A stretch of 64,000 bases of DNA from Enterobacter sp. Ag1 (GCA_000277545.1 AKXM01000016.1:124001-188000), one strand, 5' to 3'; counted from the first letter of the stretch, positions 9,063 to 19,679 are shown. The notes: generated by a model not told the origin, from the sequence alone. Made by a program: numbers and translations.

Positions 9063-10109
9063 ATGAACAAAACAGATGAATTGCGAACCGCGCGCATCGA
9101 CAGCCTGGTGACACCGGCTGAGCTAACCGAGCGCTTCCCGGTTTCCGCCGAGGTTGCCCAGCACGTCACCGCCGCCCGCCGCCGGATCGAAAAGATCCTC
9201 ACCGGTGAAGATAAGCGCCTGCTGGTTATCGTCGGCCCCTGCTCGATCCACGATCTTGACGCCGCGATGGACTATGCTCGCCGCCTCAAAACGCTGCGTG
9301 AAAAACATCAGGATCGTCTTGAGATCGTGATGCGTACCTACTTCGAAAAACCCCGCACCGTCGTCGGCTGGAAAGGGTTAATTTCCGATCCTGATCTGAA
9401 CGGCAGCTACCGCATTAATTACGGCCTCGAACAGGCGCGCCGCCTGCTGCTGCAGGTCAACGAGCTGGGTGTCCCTACCGCGACCGAATTTCTGGATATG
9501 GTGACCGGACAGTATATCGCCGACCTGATTAGCTGGGGCGCCATTGGCGCGCGCACGACCGAAAGCCAGATCCACCGTGAAATGGCGTCCGCACTCTCCT
9601 GTCCGGTTGGCTTTAAAAATGGTACAGATGGCAATACCCGCATTGCGGTGGATGCCATCCGTGCCGCGCGTGCCAGCCATATGTTCCTCTCCCCGGATAA
9701 ACAGGGGCAGATGACGATTTACCAGACCAGCGGCAACCCTTACGGCCATATTATTATGCGCGGCGGCAAGCAGCCGAATTATCACGCAGAAGACATTGCC
9801 GCCGCCTGCGACACGCTGAGCGCGTTTGACTTGCCTGAACATCTGGTGATTGATTTCAGCCACGGCAACTGCCAGAAGCAGCACCGCCGTCAGTTGGATG
9901 TTTGCGAAGATGTTTGCACGCAAATTCGCAACGGCTCGCGGGCGATTGCCGGGATCATGGCGGAAAGCTTCCTGAAAGAAGGGACGCAGCAAATCGTTGC
10001 TGGCCAGCCCCTGACTTACGGGCAGTCGATCACAGATCCTTGCCTTAACTGGGAAGATACGGAAACGCTGGTCGCGATGCTGGCGCAGGCCACTGACCGA
10101 CGCTTCTGA
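9063..10109 (+). CDS. aroH: Tryptophan-sensitive DAHP synthase (3-deoxy-7-phosphoheptulonate synthase)
   Basis: A 348-residue class I DAHP synthase, the same length as E. coli AroH and strongly similar to it from the first residues (MN-TDELRTARI). It condenses PEP with erythrose 4-phosphate, the first committed step of the shikimate pathway. Conserved blocks include VGPCSIHD, MRTYFEKPRTVVGWKG, GARTTESQ and DFSHGNCQK. The start is at ATG 9063, after a leader of about 130 nt behind a TrpR operator. That operator, together with the closer match to AroH than to AroF or AroG, identifies the tryptophan-regulated isoenzyme. Its neighbour ppsA makes one of its substrates. Confidence 0.96.
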   Translation: MNKTDELRTARIDSLVTPAELTERFPVSAEVAQHVTAARRRIEKILTGEDKRLLVIVGPCSIHDLDAAMDYARRLKTLREKHQDRLEIVMRTYFEKPRTVVGWKGLISDPDLNGSYRINYGLEQARRLLLQVNELGVPTATEFLDMVTGQYIADLISWGAIGARTTESQIHREMASALSCPVGFKNGTDGNTRIAVDAIRAARASHMFLSPDKQGQMTIYQTSGNPYGHIIMRGGKQPNYHAEDIAAACDTLSAFDLPEHLVIDFSHGNCQKQHRRQLDVCEDVCTQIRNGSRAIAGIMAESFLKEGTQQIVAGQPLTYGQSITDPCLNWEDTETLVAMLAQATDRRF

Positions 10110-10118
10110 TAGTCTCCA

Positions 10119-10144
10119 CCGGCGGGCACTTGATAACCCGCCGG
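10119..10144 (+). terminator. Hairpin after aroH
   Basis: An 8-bp perfect stem CCGGCGGG/CCCGCCGG with a 10-nt loop lies 9 bp after the aroH stop. The T tract is poor. Confidence 0.5.
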
Positions 10145-10243
10145 ATATCATAGCATTACGCCTCGCGACAACTCGCCCGCAAAGAAATTCCCTGATTCAC
10201 ACAATTCTTACAAATAATGCTTGCTGCTGATTCGGCTTTTTCT

Positions 10244-10262
10244 GATAATGATTCTCATTGTT
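10244..10262 (+). promoter_or_regulatory. Fur box of the hemP-hmu operon
   Basis: GATAATGATTCTCATTGTT matches 15 of 19 positions of the Fur consensus GATAATGATAATCATTATC. It lies 35 bp before hemP. Iron-replete repression of the haem operon is expected. Confidence 0.8.
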
Positions 10263-10296
10263 ACACTGATTGTCATTTGTAAACAGAGTGAAGCGT

Positions 10297-10461
10297 ATGG
10301 ACAAACCATTCACCCCCGCCCGCCCACAGCCCGCGACAGAACCTCGCCAGGTTGACAGCAAAACGCTGCTCGGTGCCGATGGCCGCGTTGTTATCGTCCA
10401 TGAAGGACAGCAATATCTGTTACGCCAGACTCAGGCCGGGAAGCTGATCCTGACCAAATAA
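10297..10461 (+). CDS. hemP: HemP/HmuP haemin uptake protein
   Basis: A 54-residue HemP family protein. The conserved C-terminal core runs [20 protein letters not shown] followed by [14 protein letters not shown]. It corresponds to E. coli YdiE and to Yersinia HemP/HmuP, which lies first in haem uptake operons. In some bacteria HmuP is a transcriptional activator of the haem receptor gene. ATG 10297 was chosen over an upstream in-frame TTG at 10270. It is directly behind a Fur box and 102 bp before the receptor gene. Confidence 0.9.
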   Translation: MDKPFTPARPQPATEPRQVDSKTLLGADGRVVIVHEGQQYLLRQTQAGKLILTK

Positions 10462-10563
10462 ATTAAACAAACCGTTCCCCACACCCAAACGGGGAAATTA
10501 GCCAGCCACCCAGGTCATACCCAGGCAGCCAGCGCTTTCGATATTCCTTAGGAGAGTTGCGCT

Positions 10564-12543
10564 ATGCCTTGCACCAACACAGCAGGTTTTCGTCTGTCTG
10601 TACTCACGTTAGCCGTATTTACCGCCCTGCCCGCTTTCGCAAAAGACGATCAAATGACCGTGGTTGCCACCGGTAACCAACGCAGCACTTTCGAAGCCCC
10701 AATGATGGTGAGCGTTATCGATGCAAATTCGCCAGAGAGCCAGACGTCCACGTCCGCCGCTGACATGCTGCGCAAAGTTCCGGGGATCACCATCGACGGC
10801 ACCGGGCGCACCAACGGCCAGGACATCAACATGCGCGGTTACGACCGCCGTGGCGTACTTACCCTGGTAGACGGCATTCGTCAGGGCACCGACACCGGCC
10901 ACCTGAACAGTACGTTCCTCGATCCCGCGCTGATTAAGCGTATTGAAGTGGTACGTGGCCCGGCGGCTCTGCTGTACGGCAGCGGCGCGCTGGGCGGTGT
11001 TATTTCCTATGAAACCGCAGACGCCGCCGATCTGCTATTTGACGGGCAAAACAGCGGCTTCCGCGTCTTCGGCACCGGCGGTACCGGCGACCACAGCATC
11101 GGCATGGGCGCCAGTGCCTTTGGCCGTACCGATAACCTGGACGGCGTCGTCGCCTGGTCCAGCCGCGATCGCGGTAACCTGCGCCAGAGCAACGGTGAAA
11201 CCGCGCCTAATGACGAAAACATCGGCAACCTGCTGACCAAAGGCACCTGGTATATCGATTCAGCTCAGTCGCTGTCCGGCTCCCTGCGCTACTACAATAA
11301 CAACGCGCAGGAACCGAAAAACCCGCAGACGCCGGATGCCTCAGCCTCCAGCAACCCGATGACCAATCGCTCCACCATTCAGCGCGACGCGCAGCTGAAA
11401 TACCACCTCAATCCGCAGGATAACGACTGGCTGAACGCGACCGCGACGGCCTACTGGTCCGAAGCTCGTATCAACGCCGAAACCCCTAATCAGGGGGGTG
11501 AATTCCGTAAACAGACGACCAAAGGCGGTAAGCTCGAAAACCGCAGCCGTCTGTTTAGCGACAGCTTCGCGGCTAACCTGCTGACCTACGGCAGCGAATA
11601 TTATCGTCAGGAGCAGGCTCCTGGTGGCCTGACGACCGGTTTCCCACAGGCGAAAATCAACTTTGGTTCCGGCTGGCTGCAGGATGAAATCACCCTGCGT
11701 GACCTGCCGATTTCTATCCTGGCCGGGACGCGTTATGACAACTACAGCGGCAGCAGCCAGGGCTATAAAGACGTCGATGCCGACAAGTGGTCATCACGCG
11801 GGGCGGTTTCTGTCACCCCAACCGACTGGCTGATGCTGTTTGGTTCCTATGCGCAGGCGTTCCGTGCGCCGACCATGGGCGAGATGTACAACGACTCCAA
11901 GCACTTCTCTATCGGCACTCGCTACACCAACTATTGGGTACCAAACCCGAACCTGCGCCCGGAAACCAACGAAACGCAGGAATACGGCTTCGGTCTGCGC
12001 TTCGACAATCTGGCAATGGCTAACGACGGCCTGGAATTCAAAGCCAGCTACTTCGACACCAAAGCGAAAGATTACATCTCTACCACCGTGGACTTCGCCA
12101 AAGCGACCACCATGTCCTACAACGTGCCAAAAGCAAAAATTTGGGGCTGGGACGTCAACGCGAAGTACACCGCCGATCTGTTCAGCCTGGATACCGCCTA
12201 TAACCGTACCCGCGGTAAAGATGAAGATACCGGCGAGTACATCTCCAGCCTGAACCCGGACACCGTCACCACCACCCTGGACATCCCTGTGTCACACAGC
12301 GGCTTCTCCGTGGGCTGGGTCGGCACCTTCGCCGAGCGTTCCACCCATATCAGCAGCTCCTATGCACAGCAGCCGGGCTATGCGGTCAGCGATTTTTATG
12401 TCAGCTACAAAGGGCAGCAGCAGCTGCGCGGTTTAACCACCACGCTGGTGTTTGGCAACGCCTTCGATAAAGAGTACTGGTCACCGCAGGGTCTCCCGCA
12501 GGATGGCCGTAACGGTAAAATTTTCGTGAGCTATCAATGGTAA
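10564..12543 (+). CDS. hmuR: TonB-dependent haem/haemoglobin receptor
   Basis: A 659-residue outer-membrane haem receptor of the HemR/HmuR type. A signal peptide (about 1-26, ending AFA) is followed by a TonB-box-like DQMTVVATG, a plug with ADMLRKVPGITIDG and RIEVVRGPAALLYGSGALGGVI, and a barrel ending VSYQW. The haem-receptor hallmarks FRAPTMGEMY and NPNLRPETNE are both present, with a histidine between them (DSKHFS), as in Yersinia HemR. SD AGGAGAG lies just before ATG 10564. It is followed by hmuSTUV and preceded by hemP and a Fur box, making a full haem acquisition operon. Confidence 0.96.
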   Translation: MPCTNTAGFRLSVLTLAVFTALPAFAKDDQMTVVATGNQRSTFEAPMMVSVIDANSPESQTSTSAADMLRKVPGITIDGTGRTNGQDINMRGYDRRGVLTLVDGIRQGTDTGHLNSTFLDPALIKRIEVVRGPAALLYGSGALGGVISYETADAADLLFDGQNSGFRVFGTGGTGDHSIGMGASAFGRTDNLDGVVAWSSRDRGNLRQSNGETAPNDENIGNLLTKGTWYIDSAQSLSGSLRYYNNNAQEPKNPQTPDASASSNPMTNRSTIQRDAQLKYHLNPQDNDWLNATATAYWSEARINAETPNQGGEFRKQTTKGGKLENRSRLFSDSFAANLLTYGSEYYRQEQAPGGLTTGFPQAKINFGSGWLQDEITLRDLPISILAGTRYDNYSGSSQGYKDVDADKWSSRGAVSVTPTDWLMLFGSYAQAFRAPTMGEMYNDSKHFSIGTRYTNYWVPNPNLRPETNETQEYGFGLRFDNLAMANDGLEFKASYFDTKAKDYISTTVDFAKATTMSYNVPKAKIWGWDVNAKYTADLFSLDTAYNRTRGKDEDTGEYISSLNPDTVTTTLDIPVSHSGFSVGWVGTFAERSTHISSSYAQQPGYAVSDFYVSYKGQQQLRGLTTTLVFGNAFDKEYWSPQGLPQDGRNGKIFVSYQW

Positions 12544-12554
12544 AGGAGTTATTC

Positions 12555-13586
12555 ATGAGTCAGCGTTACGACAGCTGGATCCAGCTTAAGCAAGAACACC
12601 CGAAAAAATATGCCCGGGATATCGCCAAACTGATGCACATCAGCGAGGCGGAACTGACCCATGCCCGCGTCGGGCACGACGCATGGCGCCTGAATGGCGA
12701 TGTGAAAGAGATCTTCGCCGCGCTGGAAGCCGTGGGGGAAACAAAGTGCATCTGCCGCAACGAATATGCCGTTCACGAGCAGGTAGGCCGCTTTGAGAAC
12801 CAGCACCTTAACGGCCACGCCGGGCTGGTACTGAATCCTCGTGCGCTGGATCTGCGTTTGTTCCTGAACCAGTGGGCGAGCGTGTTCCACGTCCGGGAAG
12901 AGACCGCTCGCGGCGAACGCCAGAGCATTCAATTCTTTGACCATCAGGGTGATGCGCTGCTGAAGGTATACACCACCGACAACACCGATGTTGAAGCCTG
13001 GAGCCAGGTGCTGACGCGTTTCATCCACACCGACAATCCGGCGCTGGCGATCAAAGCCGTTGAAGAAGCGGTAATGACGCCTACGGTCGAGGCCGACAAG
13101 GTGGACGCAGAATGGCGCGCGATGACGGATGTACACCAGTTCTTCCAGCTGCTTAAACGCCATCAGCTGACTCGCCAGCAGGCTTTCCGCCTGGTGAAAG
13201 ACGATCTGGCCTGTCGCGTAGATAACGAAGCGCTGTCCCAACTGCTGAACCAGGCGAAAGAAGACGGCAACGAGATCATGATTTTCGTCGGCAACCGCGG
13301 CTGCGTGCAGATCTTCACCGGTGAAATCCGCAAAGTGGTCCCGATGGAAAACTGGGTCAACGTGTTCAACCCGGAATTCACCCTGCACCTGATGGGCGAC
13401 ACCATCGCCGAAAGCTGGGTAACCCGCAAACCAACCGCCGACGGCCACGTGACCAGCCTCGAGCTGTTTGCCGCCGACGGCACGCAAATTGCCCAGCTGT
13501 ACGGCCAGCGTACTGAAGGCCAGCCGGAGCAGGAGCAGTGGCGTCTGCAAATTGAAGCCCTGATCGGCAAAGGGTTAGCGGCATGA
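12555..13586 (+). CDS. hmuS: Haem-degrading/haem-trafficking protein HmuS
   Basis: A 343-residue cytoplasmic protein of the HemS/HmuS/ChuS family. It binds incoming haem and in several enterics degrades it to free iron. The start [16 protein letters not shown] and block [29 protein letters not shown] (split here by position 20-48) are typical. The two-repeat architecture of the family is suggested by a second half with [23 protein letters not shown] 12555 has AAGGAG upstream. A longer frame from 12537 would overlap the hmuR end. The gene overlaps hmuT by four bases (ATGA). Confidence 0.95.
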   Translation: MSQRYDSWIQLKQEHPKKYARDIAKLMHISEAELTHARVGHDAWRLNGDVKEIFAALEAVGETKCICRNEYAVHEQVGRFENQHLNGHAGLVLNPRALDLRLFLNQWASVFHVREETARGERQSIQFFDHQGDALLKVYTTDNTDVEAWSQVLTRFIHTDNPALAIKAVEEAVMTPTVEADKVDAEWRAMTDVHQFFQLLKRHQLTRQQAFRLVKDDLACRVDNEALSQLLNQAKEDGNEIMIFVGNRGCVQIFTGEIRKVVPMENWVNVFNPEFTLHLMGDTIAESWVTRKPTADGHVTSLELFAADGTQIAQLYGQRTEGQPEQEQWRLQIEALIGKGLAA

Positions 13587-14398
13587 AACGCCTGCTGCTC
13601 GCCATCCTCGCCCTGCCATTGATGGCAGGTGCGGCCGAGCGCGTGGTAACCATCGGTGGCGACGTCACCGAGATTGCCTGGGCTCTGGGTGCGGGTCAGG
13701 ATGTGGTGGCTCGTGATAGCACGAGCCTTCATCCCGATGCCGTGAAAAAACTGCCGGATGTGGGCTACCTGCGCCAGCTTAATGCCGAGGGTATTCTAGC
13801 CATGCGCCCGACGCTGGTACTGGCCAGCGCTCAGGCTCAGCCATCCATGGCGCTGAAGCAGGTTGAGGCCAGCAAAGTGAAAGTGGTTACCGTTCCGGCG
13901 GAAAATAACCTCGAGAGCATTGATGCCAAAGTGGCTGCCGTGGCTACCGCGCTGGGTAAAACAGCCGAAGGCGACAAGCTGCGCAAAACGCTTCACGACC
14001 AGCTAGCGGCGATCCCGGCCAAACCGCTGGGCAAAAAAGTGCTGTTCATTATGAGCCACGGCGGCATGACCGCCATGGCTGCCGGGCAGGAAACCGCCGC
14101 GGATGCCGCGATTCACGCCGCCGGACTGGACAATGCCATGCAGGGCTTCAAGCGCTACCAGCCGCTGTCTCAGGAAGGCGTGATCGCCAGCAAACCTGAC
14201 CTGATCCTGGTCACCACCGATGGGGTGAAAACCCTCGGCGGAGAAGCCAAAGTCTGGGCATTGCCAGGGCTTGCGCAAACGCCAGCCGGGAAAAATAAAC
14301 AGCTGATGGTCGTCGATGACATGGCGCTGCTCGGCTTTGGCATTGATACCCCGCAGACGATCCTCGCCCTGCGCGAAAAAGCGGAGCAACTGCCGTGA
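13583..14398 (+). CDS. hmuT: Periplasmic haem-binding protein of the Hmu ABC importer
   Basis: A 271-residue type-III solute-binding protein (BtuF/FhuD fold). A short signal peptide, [17 protein letters not shown], precedes the mature start. The motif [19 protein letters not shown] and the [20 protein letters not shown] block are typical of HmuT/HemT. It picks up haem from HmuR in the periplasm and passes it to HmuUV. It is translationally coupled on both sides: its ATG overlaps the hmuS stop and its stop overlaps the hmuU start. Confidence 0.96.
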   Translation: MKRLLLAILALPLMAGAAERVVTIGGDVTEIAWALGAGQDVVARDSTSLHPDAVKKLPDVGYLRQLNAEGILAMRPTLVLASAQAQPSMALKQVEASKVKVVTVPAENNLESIDAKVAAVATALGKTAEGDKLRKTLHDQLAAIPAKPLGKKVLFIMSHGGMTAMAAGQETAADAAIHAAGLDNAMQGFKRYQPLSQEGVIASKPDLILVTTDGVKTLGGEAKVWALPGLAQTPAGKNKQLMVVDDMALLGFGIDTPQTILALREKAEQLP

Positions 14399-15393
14399 TA
14401 CGCCGACCTTTGCCTCACCATGCCCTGTGTTTGATGGGGCTGGTTTTGCTGGCAATGGCGCTTATTGCCGCTAACCTCGGCGCCATGCGGCTGTCTGTGG
14501 CCGTGCTGTGGCAGACGCATGACGACACGTTGCGTGACATCTGGCTCAACATCCGTCTGCCGAGGGTGCTGCTGGCGGCGCTGATCGGCGGCGCGCTGGC
14601 GCTGTCGGGCTGCGTGATGCAGGGGTTGTTCCGTAACCCGCTTGCCGATCCGGGCCTGCTTGGGATCAGCAGCGGGGCCGCGCTGGCGGTGGGGCTGTCG
14701 ATTGTTATGCCGCTGGCTCTGCCGGCGGTTTTGGCGCTTTATGCCCCTATGCTGGCAGCGTTTGTAGGCAGCCTGGCGGTGACGCTGGCGATTTTCCTGC
14801 TTAGCCGGAAAGGCACCAACAGTTTGTCTCGCCTGCTGCTGGTGGGCATCGCCATCAATGCGCTGTGCGGCGCGGCGGTTGGCGTGCTGTCGTGGATAAG
14901 CAACGACACTCAGCTGCGCCAGCTTTCTCTCTGGGGCATGGGGAGCCTGGGCCAGGCACAATGGTCCACGCTGCTCGCCACCGCGTCGCTTATTCTTCCT
15001 GCAAGCCTGGGCATCTGGCTGCTTTCAAAGCGCCTGAATTTGCTCCAGCTTGGTGATGAGGAAGCGCATTACCTGGGCGTGGATGTCAAAACAACCCAGC
15101 GGCATTTGCTGATCCTGAGCGCATTGTTGGTTGCTGCGGCGGTAGCCATCAGCGGCGTGATCGGCTTCGTTGGTCTGGTGGTTCCGCATCTGGTGCGCAT
15201 GTGGCTTGGATCCGATCATCGCTGGCTGGTGCCCGGCTCCGTGCTGGCCGGTGCCATGCTGCTGTTGGTGGCCGATACGCTGGCGAGAACGATTGTCGCG
15301 CCAGCAGAAATGCCTGTAGGACTGTTGACCAGCCTGATAGGCGGCCCCTGGTTCCTGGCGATGATCTTTCGCAGCAAGGAGAGCGCGAGATGA
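14395..15393 (+). CDS. hmuU: Haem ABC importer permease
   Basis: A 332-residue FecCD/BtuC family permease with about ten hydrophobic segments. Family motifs include [38 protein letters not shown] and [20 protein letters not shown]. HmuU forms a homodimer in the inner membrane that moves haem using HmuV. The start is a GTG at 14395 overlapping the hmuT stop. The gene ends overlapping hmuV. Confidence 0.95.
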   Translation: MIRRPLPHHALCLMGLVLLAMALIAANLGAMRLSVAVLWQTHDDTLRDIWLNIRLPRVLLAALIGGALALSGCVMQGLFRNPLADPGLLGISSGAALAVGLSIVMPLALPAVLALYAPMLAAFVGSLAVTLAIFLLSRKGTNSLSRLLLVGIAINALCGAAVGVLSWISNDTQLRQLSLWGMGSLGQAQWSTLLATASLILPASLGIWLLSKRLNLLQLGDEEAHYLGVDVKTTQRHLLILSALLVAAAVAISGVIGFVGLVVPHLVRMWLGSDHRWLVPGSVLAGAMLLLVADTLARTIVAPAEMPVGLLTSLIGGPWFLAMIFRSKESAR

Positions 15394-16169
15394 ATGAAGT
15401 TTTGTCCACGCACGATATTTCGCTGAAGCTGGGCCACCGTTATCTGATTGATAACGTCAATGTCAGCCTGAAGCCGGGTGAAGTTGTGGCGCTGATTGGC
15501 CCAAACGGCGCGGGCAAATCCACGCTGTTGCGGCTGTTAACCGGGTTTCAACAGCCTGACAGCGGGCACGTTGCGCTGGCAGGCCAGGATTTGAATCAGT
15601 GGTCCAACGAAGCGCTGTCCCGCAAACGCGCGGTGATGCGCCAGCAAAGCAGCATGGCGTTTAGCTGGACGGTAGAAGACGTGATCGCTATGGGCCGTGC
15701 GCCGTGGCCGCAGGCGTCAACGGCCGGCGTCGTGGCGGAAGTCATGGCGCTGACCGGGTGCGACTCTCTGAGCGGCAGAGATTTTTGTCGTCTGTCAGGC
15801 GGCGAGCAACAGCGGGTGCAGCTTGCCCGGTCGCTGGCGCAGCTTTGGTGCGATGGGCAGCCTCACGGCTGGCTGTTTCTGGACGAGCCTACGTCGGCGC
15901 TGGATCTCTACCACCAGCAGCATGTGCTGCGCCTGCTGCGTCGCCTGGCGCAAATGGGGACGTTATCGGTCTGCGTTGTGCTGCACGATTTGAATCTGGC
16001 GGCACTCTGGGCCGACCGTATCGTGCTGCTACATAAAGGCAGGCTGGTGGCAGATGGAACGCCTGATGAAGTGCTGGAAGAGCAAACGTTGCAGCGCTGG
16101 TATCAGGCCGATCTGCGGGTGTTCCGACATCCGGAACACCCGGTTCCTCAGGTAGGCCTGCGCCAGTGA
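15390..16169 (+). CDS. hmuV: Haem ABC importer ATP-binding protein
   Basis: A 259-residue ABC ATPase. Walker [10 protein letters not shown] is at residues 37-45, the signature is [17 protein letters not shown], and Walker B is [12 protein letters not shown] with the switch histidine in [14 protein letters not shown]. The start is ATG 15390, which overlaps the hmuU stop (ATGA) and has AAGGAG upstream. A longer frame beginning at 15201 lies inside hmuU and is rejected. Its TGA stop abuts the selO stop codon on the opposite strand with no gap. Confidence 0.96.
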   Translation: MNEVLSTHDISLKLGHRYLIDNVNVSLKPGEVVALIGPNGAGKSTLLRLLTGFQQPDSGHVALAGQDLNQWSNEALSRKRAVMRQQSSMAFSWTVEDVIAMGRAPWPQASTAGVVAEVMALTGCDSLSGRDFCRLSGGEQQRVQLARSLAQLWCDGQPHGWLFLDEPTSALDLYHQQHVLRLLRRLAQMGTLSVCVVLHDLNLAALWADRIVLLHKGRLVADGTPDEVLEEQTLQRWYQADLRVFRHPEHPVPQVGLRQ

Positions 16170-17615
16170 TCAGCTTGAACAGCTGACTTCCAGCCGTTTT
16201 CCCCAGTCAGGTGGGCGCTGCGTCATATCGTCCTCACGATCGGAGAACGGCTGGAGCAGCGCCTCGTGGAGTTTAGCCAGTTCACGAGTATCGCCCTTTT
16301 CGGCAGCTTCGATTGCCCGCTGTGCCAGCCAGTTGCGTAAGACCAGCGCCGGGTTCACCGCCTGCATTTTCTGCTGGCGTTCGGCATCACTCACCTGCTC
16401 CGCCTGAAGCCGCTCACGATAGCGCCCAAACCAGGCATCAAAACTTGCCCTGTCGATAAATTCATCCCGCAGCGGCGACGCCGCGCTGAGCTGCTCCGTC
16501 ACGCTCAGCATCCGGAAGGTACGCGTGTAATCGCTGCCTTCTTTGCTCATCAGGGCGAAGAGCTCACTCAGGATTAGGTTATCGGCCTGCTGTTCGGTGA
16601 AAAGCCCCAGTTTGGCACGCATCCGTTGGCCAAAGGCACGCATAATTGCCGGCTGGTAGCCATCCAGAATCGCGTTCAGCTTCTCGGCCGTAATAAACGG
16701 CGACAGCGTCTGCGCCAGGCGCTGCAGGTTCCACAGCCCTACCGCTGGCTGGTTGTCGAAGGCATACCGGCCCTGGTAGTCGGAATGGTTACAGATAAAT
16801 TCAGGCTGATAGTCGTCGAGGAAGCCATACGGGCCGTAGTCCATGGTCAGGCCAAGAATCGACATGTTGTCGGTGTTCATTACCCCGTGGGCAAAGCCCA
16901 CCGTTTGCCAGCTGGCAATGAGCGCGGCGGTACGCGCCACCACGTCGGTAAACCACAGCTCATAGCGTTCTTCAAGCCCCTGCAGATGCGGCCAGTGGTG
17001 ACGAATGGCGTAATCGGCAAGCTGCTGAACTTTTTCCGGCTCGCGGCGATAGTAGAAATGCTCAAAATGCCCAAAACGCAGATGGCTTTCGGACACCCGC
17101 AGCAGCATTGCCCCCTGCTCAACCGTTTCACGCTGTACCGGCGTATCGCTGGTGACTATAGTTAACGCTCGCGTCGTCGGAATGCCTAAAGCATGCATGG
17201 CTTCGCTGGCGAGAAACTCGCGAACAGTGGAGCGCAGCACGGCCCGGCCATCGCCCATGCGAGAGTACGGCGTCAAGCCTGCGCCTTTGAGATGCCAGTC
17301 AACCTTGCGTCCGTCCGCCAGCTGCTGCTCTCCCAGTAAAATACCGCGCCCGTCCCCCAGTTGCCCTGCCCAGACGCCGAACTGGTGCCCGCTATAAACC
17401 TGGGCGAGCGGCTGCATGCCGGGCAGCAGCGTTTCGCCACTCCAGATCCCCTGCTGTGGTGCAGCAAAAAACGAGGCGTTAATCCCCAGATCGTCTGCCA
17501 GCGGCTGGCTGTGATAAAGCAGCCGGGCGTTTTTCAGCGGCGTGGGGGTTAATTCGCTATAGAACCCCGGCAGCTCATCGTGCCAGGTATTCAGAAAAGC
17601 TAAAGTATTGGTCAT
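16170..17615 (-). CDS. selO: Protein adenylyltransferase SelO (pseudokinase)
   Basis: A 481-residue SelO/YdiU protein. SelO transfers AMP from ATP to Ser/Thr/Tyr of target proteins and takes part in redox stress responses. Visible features are [20 protein letters not shown] (about 72-91), HGVMNTDN (243-250) with D249 and DYG D259 for metal and catalysis, and the redox-active C-terminal cysteine in LEVSCSS. ATG 17615 has GGAGG upstream, and a longer frame reaching 17768 runs into ydiV and is rejected. In E. coli ydiU and ydiV are likewise adjacent and co-oriented. Confidence 0.95.
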   Translation of the reverse strand: MTNTLAFLNTWHDELPGFYSELTPTPLKNARLLYHSQPLADDLGINASFFAAPQQGIWSGETLLPGMQPLAQVYSGHQFGVWAGQLGDGRGILLGEQQLADGRKVDWHLKGAGLTPYSRMGDGRAVLRSTVREFLASEAMHALGIPTTRALTIVTSDTPVQRETVEQGAMLLRVSESHLRFGHFEHFYYRREPEKVQQLADYAIRHHWPHLQGLEERYELWFTDVVARTAALIASWQTVGFAHGVMNTDNMSILGLTMDYGPYGFLDDYQPEFICNHSDYQGRYAFDNQPAVGLWNLQRLAQTLSPFITAEKLNAILDGYQPAIMRAFGQRMRAKLGLFTEQQADNLILSELFALMSKEGSDYTRTFRMLSVTEQLSAASPLRDEFIDRASFDAWFGRYRERLQAEQVSDAERQQKMQAVNPALVLRNWLAQRAIEAAEKGDTRELAKLHEALLQPFSDREDDMTQRPPDWGKRLEVSCSS

Positions 17616-17679
17616 GGTTCCTCCGCCCGACAGTGTAGCCCCAGTAATGCATTTTAAACACAGTCGAGCAGCAGGGGCT

Positions 17680-18411
17680 TTAGTGAACCAGACCTTCATG
17701 AGGGGGGAAAAGTGAGGCCAGTTCTTCCGGCGGCACCAGCGGCCAGAGTTTGCCCTGCATCGCGGCAAAGCCTAAACCCTGCACTTTACGTCGCGCGCTG
17801 GCGGTATCTATCCCGGCAATCAACAATGCCTGACAAAACGGCGAAACCTGCCCAAGAATGGCAAGCATAAAGGGCGAGAAAGTGCGGCCCGGAAGCTGTT
17901 TCTGAACAAAAAATCGGTCCATGAACACATGCCGGAACAGACCATCAAAAATAGATTTTGTGGTGGCATTGCCTGCACCAAAGTCAGCCAAACCGAGTGG
18001 GAAACGTTCAGCCAGCCAGGCCAGTCTTAAATTCGTTTTGCCGCTATTTAAATCAGGAAAGCTTTCGCTAATCATTAATTCAATAAACGGCAAAGCCTTT
18101 AGCCGGATATATAAATCCTGGTTGTTAATTAGCGCGTCAACAATAGTTTCATTAATATGAACCCAGACAACAAGGTACCGGGTGATAAAGAAATGCTGAT
18201 GTTCTTCTATTTGCGTTAATTTTTCTCTAAACAGTTCGAGATGCTGTTCCGGCGCAAGATGAGGAATTAACAATTCGGTTGGAATACGAACCAGCGCGTC
18301 GGCACCCACGAAGTTAGCAACGATTTCGACGCCCAAAATGCTATCGTCCGGCCTGACGGCGGGGCGATAGTAGAGGTGAGAACAATAAACACTATCAAGT
18401 GAAACAATCAT
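17680..18411 (-). CDS. ydiV: Degenerate EAL-domain anti-FlhDC factor YdiV/RflP-like
   Basis: A 243-residue protein aligning with E. coli YdiV (237). It is an EAL-like fold that has lost catalysis: the EAL position reads EIV (VGVEIVANF), and metal-binding acids of active phosphodiesterases are missing. YdiV binds FlhD of the FlhDC activator and blocks flagellar gene expression, linking nutrients to motility. Conserved blocks are [51 protein letters not shown] and GIDTASA. ATG 18411 with AGGG upstream was chosen over a longer start at 18462. Divergence from E. coli is larger than for the neighbours. Confidence 0.88.
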   Translation of the reverse strand: MIVSLDSVYCSHLYYRPAVRPDDSILGVEIVANFVGADALVRIPTELLIPHLAPEQHLELFREKLTQIEEHQHFFITRYLVVWVHINETIVDALINNQDLYIRLKALPFIELMISESFPDLNSGKTNLRLAWLAERFPLGLADFGAGNATTKSIFDGLFRHVFMDRFFVQKQLPGRTFSPFMLAILGQVSPFCQALLIAGIDTASARRKVQGLGFAAMQGKLWPLVPPEELASLFPPHEGLVH

Positions 18412-18579
18412 TTTGCCAGCCCTGTGGATTTCTGGTTGGACGGCAGAGAGATACAGCGCCAATCCGAAAATAGTCGGATAGCTGCTATCGCTGTGAATTT
18501 CACACTCATCCCTGAAACGTTTAAGCTTTATGTTTTAATAACTTTTAGCTTATCCTGGATATCCGTACATAGCCAGTTT

Positions 18580-19554
18580 TTAACGTAAATTCCGAACGGA
18601 ATCACGAGCAATGATGCAAGGTAAAAAAGATTCATTCTCACAATGTTCATTCAGTAATTTACGCGTGGCAAAGCGGGCCATGTCGCCTATTGGGAAATAA
18701 ACGCTGGTTAACGCCGGGCGGACAAATGCCGCACGATCGCCACTGTCATAACAAATAAGGGATATATCCAGAGGAATGCGTAAGCCCCGCTCGGTAATGG
18801 CCAGCATCGCCCCGACGGCCATCTCTTCGTTACAGCAATAAAGGGCGCTGATTTTATATTCATCCAGCAAGGCCGAGGTTTGCCGATAACCGCTGGGCAT
18901 ATCGTACTCACCTTCCACCACCGCCACCGGGGTAATGCCCTGCTCTTCCATGGCATCGAGAAAGCCCTGGCGTCGTAAGAGGCTGGAGGCGCGCTGGGTC
19001 GGGCCATGCAGGCAGGCGATTGCCAGGTGGCCGGCATCCAGCAAATAGCGGGTGGCCATGTGGCTGGCAAGACGATGATCGAAGACCACGCAGCGCGGGC
19101 TTAATGCGGGCACATCTCTGTCGAGGATGATAAACCGGTTACCTCGTTCCGCCAGTTGAAGCAGCGTTTCGTCCGCAATGGCACGGACATGGAGAATCAA
19201 GCCATCACAGCGCAGATTGTAGAGTCGCTGAATGGCATTGCGCTCGTTCTCTTCTACGCCACGCCCCTGCGTCACCAGCAGTTGCTTGCCGTGGGATTCA
19301 GCTTCACTTTGCACCGTATCCATCAGCGTCCCGAAGAAACCCCCGGTGTATGACGTGGTTACCAGACCAATGGAATGGCTCTGGCTGGACGCCAGCGCTC
19401 TGGCTGCAGGATTGGGGGAATAGCCCAGTTCAGCAATCGCGGCCTCCACTTTAACGCGGGTTTGCGATTTAACCTTAGTGTCGCCATTCACCACGCGTGA
19501 TACGGTGGCGCGGGAGACGCCGGCGTGGGCAGCAACATCTTCGAGGGTGACCAT
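18580..19554 (-). CDS. LacI/GalR-family transcriptional regulator
   Basis: A 324-residue regulator. The N-terminal helix-turn-helix VTLEDVAAHAGVSRATVSRV with the hinge helix (NPAARALASSQ) is typical of LacI proteins, and residues from about 60 form a sugar-binding-protein-like sensor domain (SIGLVTTSYTGGFFGTLMDT, CNEEMAVGAMLAI). Overall it looks like AscG/GalR-type regulators. ATG 19554 has AAGGA upstream; the in-frame extension to 19650 is unlikely. It is an insertion relative to E. coli, where ydiV and nlpC are neighbours. No sugar transporter or glycosidase lies next to it, so the target and ligand are unknown. Confidence 0.9.
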   Translation of the reverse strand: MVTLEDVAAHAGVSRATVSRVVNGDTKVKSQTRVKVEAAIAELGYSPNPAARALASSQSHSIGLVTTSYTGGFFGTLMDTVQSEAESHGKQLLVTQGRGVEENERNAIQRLYNLRCDGLILHVRAIADETLLQLAERGNRFIILDRDVPALSPRCVVFDHRLASHMATRYLLDAGHLAIACLHGPTQRASSLLRRQGFLDAMEEQGITPVAVVEGEYDMPSGYRQTSALLDEYKISALYCCNEEMAVGAMLAITERGLRIPLDISLICYDSGDRAAFVRPALTSVYFPIGDMARFATRKLLNEHCENESFLPCIIARDSVRNLR

Positions 19555-19679
19555 GACACAATCCTTAGCGGGAAAAGCACAATGCATCCCGATATTACCT
19601 GATATTGCCAATACCGTTGACGTTGCCCGCAGATTTGCGGGAACGGTCACGATTTTCAGTCAAGAAAAAACAGGAAAGG

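Noticed and set aside
19622-19644. Hairpin CCCGCA/TGCGGG between nlpC and the LacI-type gene
   Set aside because: It could be an operator or a weak terminator, but it lacks a T tract and does not have the form of a typical LacI operator. Too ambiguous to annotate.
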